Part shown: positions 34,728 through 42,166 of the stretch, one piece after another
Layout of the letters: each line of letters starts with the position of its first letter
How positions within the stretch are numbered: position 1 is the stretch's first letter
Assembly (NCBI RefSeq): GCF_018918025.1
Contig: NZ_JAHLPT010000011.1
Span: 1 to 64,000, forward strand
Origin: Oscillibacter sp. MSJ-31
GTDB taxonomy: Bacteria; Bacillota; Clostridia; Oscillospirales; Oscillospiraceae
DNA: 64,000 nt
Direction of reading: 5' to 3'
The notes under the pieces: generated by a model
The model's input: only the letters and a program-made list of their open reading frames with translations
Databases searched by the model: none
What the model was told of the DNA's origin: nothing
Program-made: the position numbers and the translations under genes

Positions 34728-35551
34728 GTCCGCACCTCCATCGGATGGATATGAAGCCGCAAATGACCGTCTCTTACGCGGTAGAGCGCCCGCGTGGGGG
34801 ACAGACGCTGCACCCTGCAGGGCAGGGAGACTGTGCCGGTCTCCACCGCGGTCACATAGAACCACGCGCCGCCCAGCTCCACCTGGGTCATGGAATTGTA
34901 TTTTCGGAAGATCGCCAGGGCCTCCGCCCGGCTCATTTCGGAATGCAGCGTCAGCAGCTCGGATGCGGGACGCTTCCAGTAGGGCTGCTTTTCCGCCTGC
35001 GGCCGGCCGGCCGCCCAGCGGTCGTCAAGGTGCTCGAGGAGCTCCTCGACCGTCGCGCGCGCCCATGCCGCGCTTTGCAGGTAGACGTCGATGCTGTCCG
35101 TGTCCGCGGTTATGTCAATGGTATGCTGCGCCAGAACGTCGCCGCCGTCCAATCGCTGCGCCACCTTGTGCATCGTCACGCCGGTGCATAACAGCTCCCG
35201 CTCCATGGCTCCCTCGATGGGGTAATAGCTGCGCCCCTGCGGGAGCAGCGAGCTGTGGGTGTTGATGCCGCGGAACGCGGGGAAGTCCTCCGGCAGCGTC
35301 AGGATGCGGTCATACTCCGCGATGAAAAACAGCTCGCAGCCCTCCTCCGTGAAGTACCGCCGGATCTCCTCCGGCGAGATGGCCTCGTAGTGGACGGGGA
35401 TGCCGAGCTCCCCCGCCCGCTTTACGATGGCATATTCCGTGAAATAGTCCTCGTCGTTGTGATAGGTATACAGTGCCAGCACATGATGCTTTTCCACAAA
35501 ATATTCAAAGCACGATAGGAACACGTCGCTGCCGAAATAAACGACCTTCAT
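34724..35551 (-). CDS. formyltransferase-fold enzyme (Fmt-like)
   Basis: This 275-residue protein has the N-terminal formyltransferase fold: MKVVYFGSD start, the catalytic Asn-His pair in GINTHSSLLPQGRSYYP and the aspartate segment GVTMHKVAQRLDGGDVL. The C-terminal part differs from methionyl-tRNA formyltransferase and is not an obvious OB fold. Family members transfer a formyl group from 10-formyltetrahydrofolate to tRNA, sugars or amines. Its place between a MATE transporter and a signalling phosphatase suggests a small-molecule or surface-sugar substrate rather than tRNA. It overlaps the phosphatase gene by 4 nt. Confidence 0.8.
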   Translation of the reverse strand: MKVVYFGSDVFLSCFEYFVEKHHVLALYTYHNDEDYFTEYAIVKRAGELGIPVHYEAISPEEIRRYFTEEGCELFFIAEYDRILTLPEDFPAFRGINTHSSLLPQGRSYYPIEGAMERELLCTGVTMHKVAQRLDGGDVLAQHTIDITADTDSIDVYLQSAAWARATVEELLEHLDDRWAAGRPQAEKQPYWKRPASELLTLHSEMSRAEALAIFRKYNSMTQVELGGAWFYVTAVETGTVSLPCRVQRLSPTRALYRVRDGHLRLHIHPMEVRT

Positions 35552-35570
35552 CGCTTTTCCCTCTTTGTCC

Positions 35571-37346
35571 TCAGATCTTGATGATCAGTGTGTTGAAGCC
35601 CTGATAGCGCCGGTAGAAAAATTCCTTCGCCCGCTTTTTGATGACCAGCACGCCCATGCCGTCCATGTCGAAATCCTCGTCCCGGCTGGCGCGGGAAGTA
35701 TCTAACGCAAAGGGATTGAAGGTCGTGGCGTCGTCCCGCAGGTGCAGCTCCAGCACGCCGCTCTCGTCCATGATGGCCGTCAGCTGGAGGTAGCCGTCCG
35801 TCCGCCCCTGAAAGCCGTGCTTCAAGATGGCCATGCCGAGCTCCTCCACGGTCATGGTCGAAAACATCTGCTGCTTCATGTCCGCGCCCCAGACTTCGCA
35901 GAAGGCCTCCAGCTCGCGGCACACGTCCATCACATCCTCCGCGTTGCTGAGGATCGTCCGCTGGAAGATGCGCTCCTCCGGCAGCTCCGCTTTCTTATAG
36001 CGGCCGCCGAGGCCCAGCAGCAGGAACACCGCCAGCGAGCCGGCCTCCGTCAGCAGGAACAGCAGCCAGAAGCGCTGCAACCCCAAGGCATAGCACACGA
36101 ACGTCAGCGGGATGAGCAGCACCGCGCCGCGCAGCGTCTCCAGCAGGAACGACGGCTTCTCATTCTCGCAGGCCTGATAGTAATTGCACAGCAGGATATT
36201 GATGCCGGCGAACAGCGCCCCCGCGCCGTAGAGCCGCAGCGCGGTACACGCCAGCGCCTCCGACGCCGAACCGGCGATGCCGAACAGCAGGCACATTCCC
36301 GCGGGCCACAGCTCCACAAGGGCGATCAGCGCACCGCCCACCGTCAGTCCCGCCGTGAAGCCGAGACGCACCGTGTTCCGCATTCCCTGCCGGTTGTGCT
36401 CGCCCTGATAGGTGGAGAGGATGGGCTGCATGGCGCGCCCCGTCCCCTCAAACAGGTACAGGATCAGGTAGGAGGTATTCTGAATGACGTCGAACACCGC
36501 CACCGCCGTTTCGCCGCCCAGACGGATCAGCAGATTGTTGCACACGAGGAAGAAGATCATCTGGTACAGGTACTGCACCGAGGTGGCCATACCCGCCTTC
36601 AGCGCGGAAAGGGCGGGGGTGAGCCAGCGCCCGCACGGCAGCGCGAAGCGCAGCGTGTGCTTCTGACCGAAAAAGCCCGGCAGATAGATGGCGATGGTGA
36701 TGATCTGTCCCAGCGCGGTGGACAGCGCCGCGCCCCGCGTGCCCATGTCCAGCGCCAGCACCAGCGTGATGTTCAGCGCGATGTCGCAAAGGTTGCCTAT
36801 GACCGAGCCGGCGCCGGCGCGGCGCTGACTCCCGTCGTTGCGCAGATAGTAGTTGAACACGTTGGACAGGTAGAACAGCGGCGTAGCCGCGACGAGGACC
36901 TGCAGATAGTCCCTTGTGGCGGCATACAGCGCGCCGTCCGTGCTCCGCGTGCCCAGCAGCGCCAGCAGCGGGTCCATGAACACGCTGCCCAGCACGGCGG
37001 TCGTGACGCTGAAAAGCAGCGCCAGCGCGAGCACACCGTGAAAGCTGTCCGCGGCCTCCTGCGTTTTGCCCTGACTCAGCAGACGGGAATAGCGAACGGA
37101 GCCGCCCAGTCCGAGGCCGTGGGCAAACATGCAGTTGATCATGTAGACCGGCAGGATCAGACCGATGGCGGCAAGTCCCACGGCGCCCAGCCGCTGCCCC
37201 ACCACCACGGCGTCTGCCATGTCGCTCAGCGCCCAGCCGAGCGACGAGAGCATGGCAGGGACCCACAGCCCACGGAACATCCGAGCGGTAAAGCGGTCCG
37301 CCGTCCGATGTGCGGCGGGGCTCATCGTCCGCATGGTGTTATTCAA
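35571..37346 (-). CDS. MATE transporter fused to an anti-sigma-kinase-like domain
   Basis: This 591-residue protein has twelve membrane helices of the MATE family in the first about 450 residues (SSLGWALSDMADAVVVGQRLG, GMATSVQYLYQMIFF), which export cationic compounds against Na+ or H+. Residues about 455-591 form an RsbW/HATPase-like domain: STMTVEELGMAILKHGF (N-box region, with Glu-Glu in place of the usual Asn neighbourhood), LRDDATTFNPF (G1) and MDGMGVLVIKKRAKEF (G2). It overlaps the STAS gene by 8 nt. Fusion of an exporter to a partner-switching ATPase suggests that transport is gated by the STAS protein. The N-box looks degenerate, so kinase activity is uncertain. Confidence 0.83.
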   Translation of the reverse strand: MNNTMRTMSPAAHRTADRFTARMFRGLWVPAMLSSLGWALSDMADAVVVGQRLGAVGLAAIGLILPVYMINCMFAHGLGLGGSVRYSRLLSQGKTQEAADSFHGVLALALLFSVTTAVLGSVFMDPLLALLGTRSTDGALYAATRDYLQVLVAATPLFYLSNVFNYYLRNDGSQRRAGAGSVIGNLCDIALNITLVLALDMGTRGAALSTALGQIITIAIYLPGFFGQKHTLRFALPCGRWLTPALSALKAGMATSVQYLYQMIFFLVCNNLLIRLGGETAVAVFDVIQNTSYLILYLFEGTGRAMQPILSTYQGEHNRQGMRNTVRLGFTAGLTVGGALIALVELWPAGMCLLFGIAGSASEALACTALRLYGAGALFAGINILLCNYYQACENEKPSFLLETLRGAVLLIPLTFVCYALGLQRFWLLFLLTEAGSLAVFLLLGLGGRYKKAELPEERIFQRTILSNAEDVMDVCRELEAFCEVWGADMKQQMFSTMTVEELGMAILKHGFQGRTDGYLQLTAIMDESGVLELHLRDDATTFNPFALDTSRASRDEDFDMDGMGVLVIKKRAKEFFYRRYQGFNTLIIKI

Positions 37347-37635
37347 TGGTCAGAATGTCGGAGAAGCCGGTCACCTCAAAGATCTCCATCACCGACTCGC
37401 TCACATGGGTGAGCACCATTTTGCCCTGACGGTTCATCAGCTTCTGCGCGGACAGCAGTACGCGCAGTCCCGCCGAGGAGATGTACTCGACCTGCCCGAA
37501 GTCCAGACGCAGCTCGGTGACGCCGTCAAGGTCGGCCTTCAGCTCCGTTTCCAGTTGAGGGGCGGTGGTGGTGTCGATACGGCCCTCAATGGCCATTGAC
37601 AGCGCGGAAGCCTTCTTTTCTTTTCTGATCTCCAT
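37339..37635 (-). CDS. STAS-domain anti-sigma-factor antagonist
   Basis: This 98-residue single STAS domain is of the SpoIIAA/RsbV type. The phosphorylatable serine is in VEYISSAGLRVL (about residue 57). Family members are phosphorylated by RsbW-like kinases and dephosphorylated by SpoIIE/RsbU-like phosphatases. Both partner types are encoded just downstream, as fusions, and no sigma factor gene is present. It is the first gene of the operon, with GGAGAAAAAGC before ATG and a promoter 82-110 bp upstream. Confidence 0.9.
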   Translation of the reverse strand: MEIRKEKKASALSMAIEGRIDTTTAPQLETELKADLDGVTELRLDFGQVEYISSAGLRVLLSAQKLMNRQGKMVLTHVSESVMEIFEVTGFSDILTIE

Positions 37636-37716
37636 GCTTTTTCTCCTCCGAAAATGATCGAATTTTCAGGATGCGGCAGAGGGCTGCATTCTTCCTTATC
37701 TATGATAGCTGTATCC

Positions 37717-37745
37717 ATTGTAACACAAGCGCGGCTTTTTCTCAA
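37717..37745 (-). promoter_or_regulatory. promoter of the STAS-MATE-phosphatase operon
   Basis: TTGAGA (37740-37745) and TACAAT (37717-37722) on the minus strand, 17-bp spacer. The rest of 37746-37887 shows no further feature except the pdaB ribosome binding site. Confidence 0.75.
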
Positions 37746-37887
37746 CGAAAAAAGTAAATTCTGCCGAAAATCGGTGCACGAACGGCGGACGGCGGGACGG
37801 TCCCGTGACGCGCACGGGGCTCCGCCCGGTATGAAAAAGAAAAGCGCCGCATACCCTCTACCAAAACAAAATGGGGAGGATATGCGG

Positions 37888-38709
37888 ATGTTTTTGCGGT
37901 TTGCCTTGAGGGAAAAGCGTGGGAAGCGGGAGGCGGCGAAGCCGCGCTTTCTTGTTCTGCGGCGCAGGACGCTGACCGCCGGTGCGGCGCTGCTGGCGGC
38001 GCTCGCCATCTTCGGCGCGGTGAACGCGCCCGCCGCCGTGCGGGCGTCGGCCGCGACGCGTCAGCTGCCCATCTACTGCGTCGAGCGCGATCAGAAGGTG
38101 TGCAGCATCTCGTTCGACGCCGCCTGGGGTGCGGACAACACGCAGAAGATTCTCGATGTGCTCGCGGACTACGGTGTGAAGTGTACCTTCTTCGTCGTCG
38201 GCAACTGGGCGGACCAGTACCCCGAGCAGGCTAAGGCCATCGTCGAGAGCGGCAACGAGCTGATGAACCATTCCAACGCGCACGACCACTACAATTCCCT
38301 GACCGCCGACCGGATCATCGCGGACGTAAACACCTGCAACGATAAGATCGAGGCGCTCACCGGCGTCCGCCCGACGCTCATCCGGTGTCCGTTCGGCGAG
38401 TACGACGACCATGTCATTTCCGCCATCCGCTCCATCGGCATGGAGCCCATCCAATGGGATGTGGATTCGCTCGACTGGAAGGGCATCTCCGCCGGTGAGA
38501 TCACCAAGCGTGTGACGGGGAAGGTGACGAACGGCTCCATCGTGCTCTTCCACAACGCGGGCGAGCACACGCCAGAGGCGCTGCCGGATATCCTCGACTA
38601 CCTGCTTGGCGAGGGCTATGAGATCGTGCCGATCTCCAAGATCCTGCTGACGAACGAAGAGACGTACATCGACCATACCGGACGGCAGTGCCGGAGCGCA
38701 GAAACATGA
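37888..38709 (+). CDS. pdaB: sporulation polysaccharide deacetylase, PdaB-type
   Basis: This 273-residue membrane-anchored CE4 protein has a basic N terminus (FLRFALREKRGKRE), one signal-anchor helix (TAGAALLAALAIFGAVNAPA) and the NodB domain: SFDAAWGADNT (PdaB-style motif 1), FFVVGNWADQYPE, MNHSNAHDH (metal histidines), RCPFGEYDD and VLFHNAGEHT. PdaB acts in the mother cell or spore envelope and is needed for spore cortex stability in Bacillus. ATG 37888 is 8 nt from GGGGAGG; an ATG two codons upstream is too close. The divergent STAS operon starts about 250 bp away. Confidence 0.88.
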   Translation: MFLRFALREKRGKREAAKPRFLVLRRRTLTAGAALLAALAIFGAVNAPAAVRASAATRQLPIYCVERDQKVCSISFDAAWGADNTQKILDVLADYGVKCTFFVVGNWADQYPEQAKAIVESGNELMNHSNAHDHYNSLTADRIIADVNTCNDKIEALTGVRPTLIRCPFGEYDDHVISAIRSIGMEPIQWDVDSLDWKGISAGEITKRVTGKVTNGSIVLFHNAGEHTPEALPDILDYLLGEGYEIVPISKILLTNEETYIDHTGRQCRSAET

Positions 38710-38823
38710 GATGCCAGCTGCACCGACCAGATCACGGGCGCGAGCGTCAAGCGTCCGGACATTACAGGTATCGAGATTATGTGTGGGAGTTCGAAGACCG
38801 CGTGCGCACCCTATAAGAGAACC

Positions 38824-38863
38824 GAAAAAGGCCGCTGCAGGAATGTTCTGCGGCGGCCTTTTT
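38824..38863. terminator. bidirectional terminator after pdaB
   Basis: AAAAAGGCCGC pairs with GCGGCCTTTTTT around a 17-nt loop with a further small stem. Between pdaB and this hairpin there is a 36-codon frame overlapping the pdaB stop (ATGA at 38706) but with no supporting evidence. Confidence 0.8.
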
Positions 38864-38975
38864 TCGCGCTGAGAACTGGCGGCTGTCAAGGCTCGGACCT
38901 TTCACCGCACCGGAGCCCCGCGGAATTTTCGAAGCCTCCGGTGCGCTCGGTGAGCTGCGCGGGGCGGCGGCTTCC

Positions 38976-39460
38976 TTACGCCGTGGGCGGCTCGTAGGTC
39001 ACATCGTATTCGCTCCATTGGATGCGGATGGAGCAGCGCGCGCCGCCAGCGGAGAGAAACGAGTTGATCTCACACATCGACCAGAGCTTGGTCGCGGGGT
39101 CCTGCTGGCGGATGCGCATATTGTGCGTCTCCTGCGAGTTCGTGTAGACGGTGCCGTCGAGCGCGACGCTGGCCGAGACGGTGGCGCTGTTCATGGTCTG
39201 CGTCTCGATGGTGCTGCCGTCGTAGATGGTCGTGCGGCGGATGTCCACCAGGACCGGTGCAGCGGCATCCTTCGGCGCGATGCTGATACGCAGCGCGCTG
39301 GCAGAGGAGCGCTGGTAGGCCAGCGCCAGATCCTTCAGAGGAATGTTCAGTGTGCTGTTTGCCGCGGAGAGATCGACATGATATTCGGTGAACGGCGCGA
39401 AGAGGTTGGGCGTCGTCAGCTCCTGCTCGCCGGACTGGAAGTGCAGTTTATAGCTGCGCG
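38976..39460 (-). pseudogene. 5'-truncated gene, unknown beta-rich protein
   Basis: An open minus-strand frame ends at 38976 and stays open upstream to the junction with the argH remnant near 39460. It reads YKLHFQSGEQELTTPN ... LSAANSTLNIPLKDLALAYQ ... DIRRTTIYDGSTIETQ ... IRIQWSEYDVTYEPPTA. It is rich in Thr, Ser and alternating hydrophobic residues, like a C-terminal beta domain of a surface or appendage protein. The first in-frame ATG (39248) has no ribosome binding site and cuts the domain, so a truncated gene is more likely than a short complete one. I do not recognise the family. Confidence 0.5.
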
Positions 39461-39706
39461 GCGTATAAGATCGCCGGTCAGCTCGTGGCCTACTGCATCG
39501 AGCACACCGCCGTGCTCGAGGAGCTGCCGCTCGCGCTGCTCCGGCAGTACAGCGAGCGGTTCGGCGAGGACGTTTACGCCGCCATCGCGCTCACCAGCTG
39601 CGTGACGGGCCGCACCTCGCTCGGCGGCACCTGCGTCGCGTCGGTCGAGGCGCAGATCGCCTCCGTCCGCGACTTCCTTGCCGGACAGACAGAGGATGAA
39701 GCGTGA
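39461..39706 (+). pseudogene. argH: 3' remnant of argininosuccinate lyase
   Basis: In frame to the stop codon, 81 codons read AYKIAGQLVAYCIE ... LEELPLALLRQYSERFGEDVYAAIALTSCVTGRTSLGG ... EAQI, the usual C terminus of ArgH (argininosuccinate to arginine and fumarate). The other 380 residues, including the catalytic serine loop, are missing; sequence upstream of 39461 belongs to the truncated gene on the other strand. The codon use is still intact and no stop has appeared, so the break may be recent. Confidence 0.8.
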
Positions 39707-39742
39707 ACCATCCGCGCAGGCTGCAAAGCAGGCAGAGAACGG

Positions 39743-39770
39743 TTGACAACACAGAGGATCGGGCTATAAT
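39743..39770 (+). promoter_or_regulatory. promoter of the RNHCP gene
   Basis: TTGACA (39743-39748) and TATAAT (39765-39770), 16-bp spacer; both hexamers are consensus. Confidence 0.88.
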
Positions 39771-39776
39771 AGCAAA

Positions 39777-39951
39777 TAAACGTTAGTCAGCGGGCGGCAG
39801 CCCGCTCTCTAAATTAAAATTTGAAGGAGAGCTTTTTGAAACACATCATCCTATCACCGGAGCGTGTGGCCTGACCGGGAGGTTCGGCAAATCCAACACA
39901 CGCCGCTCCTCCCGAGAAATTTCGCGTGATCTTTCTTCAGGAGGAAACACC
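39777..39951 (+). promoter_or_regulatory. structured leader with possible pseudoknot
   Basis: A 175-nt leader precedes the RNHCP gene. It holds GCGGGC/GCCCGC, then GCTCTC/GAGAGC, then two interleaved 7-bp pairings: GCGTGTG 39862-39868 with CACACGC 39897-39903, and CGGGAGG 39876-39882 with CCTCCCG 39908-39914. Crossing pairings define an H-type pseudoknot. A competing hairpin GGAGCG/CGCTCC overlaps both. A 12-codon frame from TTG 39836 with GGAGAG before it ends inside the leader. No terminator follows, so translational control is more likely. Confidence 0.5.
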
Positions 39952-40377
39952 ATGAACCGCGAAAACAAATGCAAGACCTTTGAAAAAGGCTACTACAAGA
40001 CGCACGCCTGCAAGGATACCTTCACCTGCAAGGTCTGCGGCCGGCTCTGCACGCCGCAGAATGCTGGCAGCGACCACCGCAACCACTGTCCGAACTGCCT
40101 TTCCAGCCTGCACGTCGACATCGAGCCCGGCGACCGGGCGTCCGACTGCGGCGGCATCATGGAGCCGGTGGCTGTTTGGGTGCGCAGAGGCGGCGAATGG
40201 GCCATCATCCACCGCTGCAAGCGCTGTGGGACGCTCAGCTCCAACCGCGTGGCGGCGGACGACAACCCGATGAAGCTCATGAGCATTGCCATGAAGCCGC
40301 TGTGCGAGCCGCCGTTCCCGCTCGACCGCATCGAGGAGATGACTGCTCTCATGGGCGGTGACGGGCGGCTCCGCTGA
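39952..40377 (+). CDS. RNHCP-domain zinc protein
   Basis: This 141-residue protein carries the RNHCP motif (SDHRNHCPNCLSSLHVD, about residues 39-55) plus three further cysteine pairs: CKVCGRLC, SDCGG and HRCKRCGTLSSNR. The zinc-ribbon plan suggests binding to RNA or a protein. The family is widespread in Firmicutes and Actinobacteria and has no established function to my knowledge. AGGAGGAAACACC precedes ATG. It is monocistronic, with a consensus promoter, a structured leader and a strong terminator, so it is probably well expressed and regulated. Confidence 0.88.
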   Translation: MNRENKCKTFEKGYYKTHACKDTFTCKVCGRLCTPQNAGSDHRNHCPNCLSSLHVDIEPGDRASDCGGIMEPVAVWVRRGGEWAIIHRCKRCGTLSSNRVAADDNPMKLMSIAMKPLCEPPFPLDRIEEMTALMGGDGRLR

Positions 40378-40397
40378 GGCGGGAGCCAACGAAGGCC

Positions 40398-40446
40398 AAA
40401 ACGCAGAGCAGTACCGAAACGGTGCCGCTCTGCGTTTCCTTTTTTG
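40398..40446 (+). terminator. terminator of the RNHCP gene
   Basis: Stem AAACGCAGAGC/GCTCTGCGTTT with an inner GTACCG/CGGTGC stem, followed by CCTTTTTT. Confidence 0.88.
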
Positions 40447-40475
40447 AAGAATTTTTGAATAATTGATAAAAATGG

Positions 40476-40504
40476 TTGACGGCCGGACGGTGGAGGACTA
40501 TAAT
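40476..40504 (+). promoter_or_regulatory. promoter of the 72-aa membrane protein
   Basis: TTGACG (40476-40481) and TATAAT (40499-40504), 17-bp spacer. Confidence 0.8.
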
Positions 40505-40538
40505 GACGCCCTGAAACAGAGAAAAAGGAGATCATGGC

Positions 40539-40757
40539 ATGATCACATTGTTTATCATCGGAATGGTCGTTCTGACCGTAAAGCTCGTGGCATTGACGTT
40601 CAGCGTCACATGGGGACTGACCAAGACGATCCTGTTCGGCGTCGGCCTTCCGGTCATCCTGGCTGCGCTGTTCATCGCGGGGCTGACGGCCTTCGCCGTC
40701 CCGCTGCTGATCCTTGCGCTGCTGGGCGTATTTCTGCTGCCGCTTTTCGGCATCTGA
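40539..40757 (+). CDS. small hydrophobic membrane protein (72 aa)
   Basis: Nearly the whole protein is hydrophobic: three spans are likely (LFIIGMVVLTVKLVALTF, ILFGVGLPVILAALFIAGL, FAVPLLILALLGVFLLP). AAAAAGGAG lies before a two-codon decoy ATG and the chosen ATG. A near-consensus promoter stands 35 bp upstream. I do not recognise the family; small proteins of this type can be envelope-stress or holin-like proteins, but nothing here decides. Confidence 0.7.
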   Translation: MITLFIIGMVVLTVKLVALTFSVTWGLTKTILFGVGLPVILAALFIAGLTAFAVPLLILALLGVFLLPLFGI

Positions 40758-40825
40758 GGAAGCGGCTGCCGCGGAGTGCATGGGATGCGGCAGCGCGTTT
40801 GTCCTGATTTTGTACAAAAGGGCGA

Positions 40826-40854
40826 TTGACTTTATCGAGTAGAAGTGTTAAAGT
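40826..40854 (+). promoter_or_regulatory. promoter of the aminotransferase gene
   Basis: TTGACT (40826-40831) and TAAAGT (40849-40854), 17-bp spacer. Confidence 0.55.
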
Positions 40855-40935
40855 TTCGCTATTATAAAAAGTGCGCGGGCGGGAAGGACGCAGGCTCTGC
40901 CGACACGGACAAATGAGAAAGGGAGCAGTAATACC

Positions 40936-42102
40936 ATGCAGGAACTGAGCAGAAGAAACGAGCATTTTACCGACTCCGTCATCCGACGGATGACGCGCAT
41001 CAGCATCGACTGCGGCGCGATCAATCTGGCGCAGGGCTTTCCCGACTTTGACCCGCCCAAGGCGATGACCGACCGACTGGAGGAGGTCAGCCGGCTCGGT
41101 CCGCACCAGTATCCCATCACGATGGGCGCGCCGAACTTCCGTCAGGCGCTCTCGCGTAAGTGTGAGCGCTTCATGGGCATGAAATACGATCCCGAGACCG
41201 AGATGGTCGTGACCATCGGCTCAACCGAGGCAATGGTGGACACCATTTTTGCCCTCACGAATCCGGGCGACAAGATCGTGATGTTCTCTCCCTACTTTGA
41301 GAATTACCGCGCCCAGACCATCATGGCGGGCTGCGAGCCGGTGTTCGTGCCGCTCGTGCCGCCGGCGTTCGGCTTCGATCCGGAGGTGCTGGAGGACGCC
41401 TTCCGTCAGCATCCCAAGGCAATTTTGATCTGCAATCCCTCGAACCCGAGCGGCAAGGTCTTTACCTATGACGAGCTCAAGCTCATCGCAGACCTCTGCA
41501 TCCGATATGACGTTTACGCCATCATGGACGAGGTCTACGAGCACATCGTCTATGAGGGCCACAAGCACACCTACATGAGCACGCTCCCTGGGATGCGTGA
41601 GCGCACGGTCTGCTGCTCGAGCCTGTCCAAGACCTATTCCGTCACCGGCTGGCGTCTGGGCTACGCGCTTGCGCCGCAGAACATCATGGACCGCATCAAG
41701 CAGTATCACGACTTCAACACCGTCGGCGCGCCCTCGCCGCTGATGGAGGCCGCTGTCGTCGGGCTGGATATGCCCATGAGCTACTACGAGGAGTTCGGCG
41801 CGCACTACGCGCACATGAAGGCGCTCTTTACCGGCGGCATGAAGGAACTCGGCATTCCCTTTACCGACCCGCAGGGCACCTACTTCGTGCTGGCGGACAT
41901 TTCCCCGTTCCTGAAGAAGGGCCAGTCCGATGTGGACTTCTGCGTGGAAATGGCGCAGAAGATCGGCGTGGGCGCCGTGCCGGGAAGCTCGTTCTTCGAC
42001 GAGGACGTGAACCACATTATTCGTCTGCATTTTGCCAAGAAGGATGAAACGCTCAACACCGCGCTCGAGCGCCTGAGCCATTTGAAGGACCTTGCGCGCT
42101 GA
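40936..42102 (+). CDS. PLP-dependent aminotransferase, class I/II
   Basis: This 388-residue fold-type I aminotransferase has the substrate-loop start INLAQGFPDFDPP, NPSNPSGKVFTYDEL, the PLP aspartate in AIMDEVYEHIVYEG, and the Schiff-base lysine in SSLSKTYSVTGWRLGYALAP. The overall pattern is that of the kynurenine/methionine/aromatic aminotransferase subgroup. The amino donor cannot be fixed from sequence. The start has AAAGGGAG 13 nt upstream. It is monocistronic and ends in a bidirectional terminator. Confidence 0.93.
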   Translation: MQELSRRNEHFTDSVIRRMTRISIDCGAINLAQGFPDFDPPKAMTDRLEEVSRLGPHQYPITMGAPNFRQALSRKCERFMGMKYDPETEMVVTIGSTEAMVDTIFALTNPGDKIVMFSPYFENYRAQTIMAGCEPVFVPLVPPAFGFDPEVLEDAFRQHPKAILICNPSNPSGKVFTYDELKLIADLCIRYDVYAIMDEVYEHIVYEGHKHTYMSTLPGMRERTVCCSSLSKTYSVTGWRLGYALAPQNIMDRIKQYHDFNTVGAPSPLMEAAVVGLDMPMSYYEEFGAHYAHMKALFTGGMKELGIPFTDPQGTYFVLADISPFLKKGQSDVDFCVEMAQKIGVGAVPGSSFFDEDVNHIIRLHFAKKDETLNTALERLSHLKDLAR

Positions 42103-42114
42103 TACATGAAAGTG

Positions 42115-42151
42115 AAAACGGACGCTGCGAAAAAAGCAGCGTCCGTTTTTT
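42115..42151. terminator. bidirectional terminator
   Basis: AAAACGGACGCTGC pairs with GCAGCGTCCGTTTT; T6 on the plus strand. It lies between convergent genes. Confidence 0.9.
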
Positions 42152-42166
42152 GACGGGATGGGGGCT

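Noticed and set aside
34724-35551. Second methionyl-tRNA formyltransferase
   Set aside because: The catalytic residues fit the fold, but the C-terminal tRNA-binding OB domain is not evident and the gene is coupled to transport and signalling genes.
38706-38816. 36-codon ORF overlapping the pdaB stop as ATGA
   Set aside because: No family resemblance, and another frame over the same bases is equally open; nothing decides that it is translated.
39862-39914. Possible tRNA-like T arm (GGTTCGGCAAATCC)
   Set aside because: No acceptor stem, anticodon arm or CCA context; the pairings form crossing stems instead.
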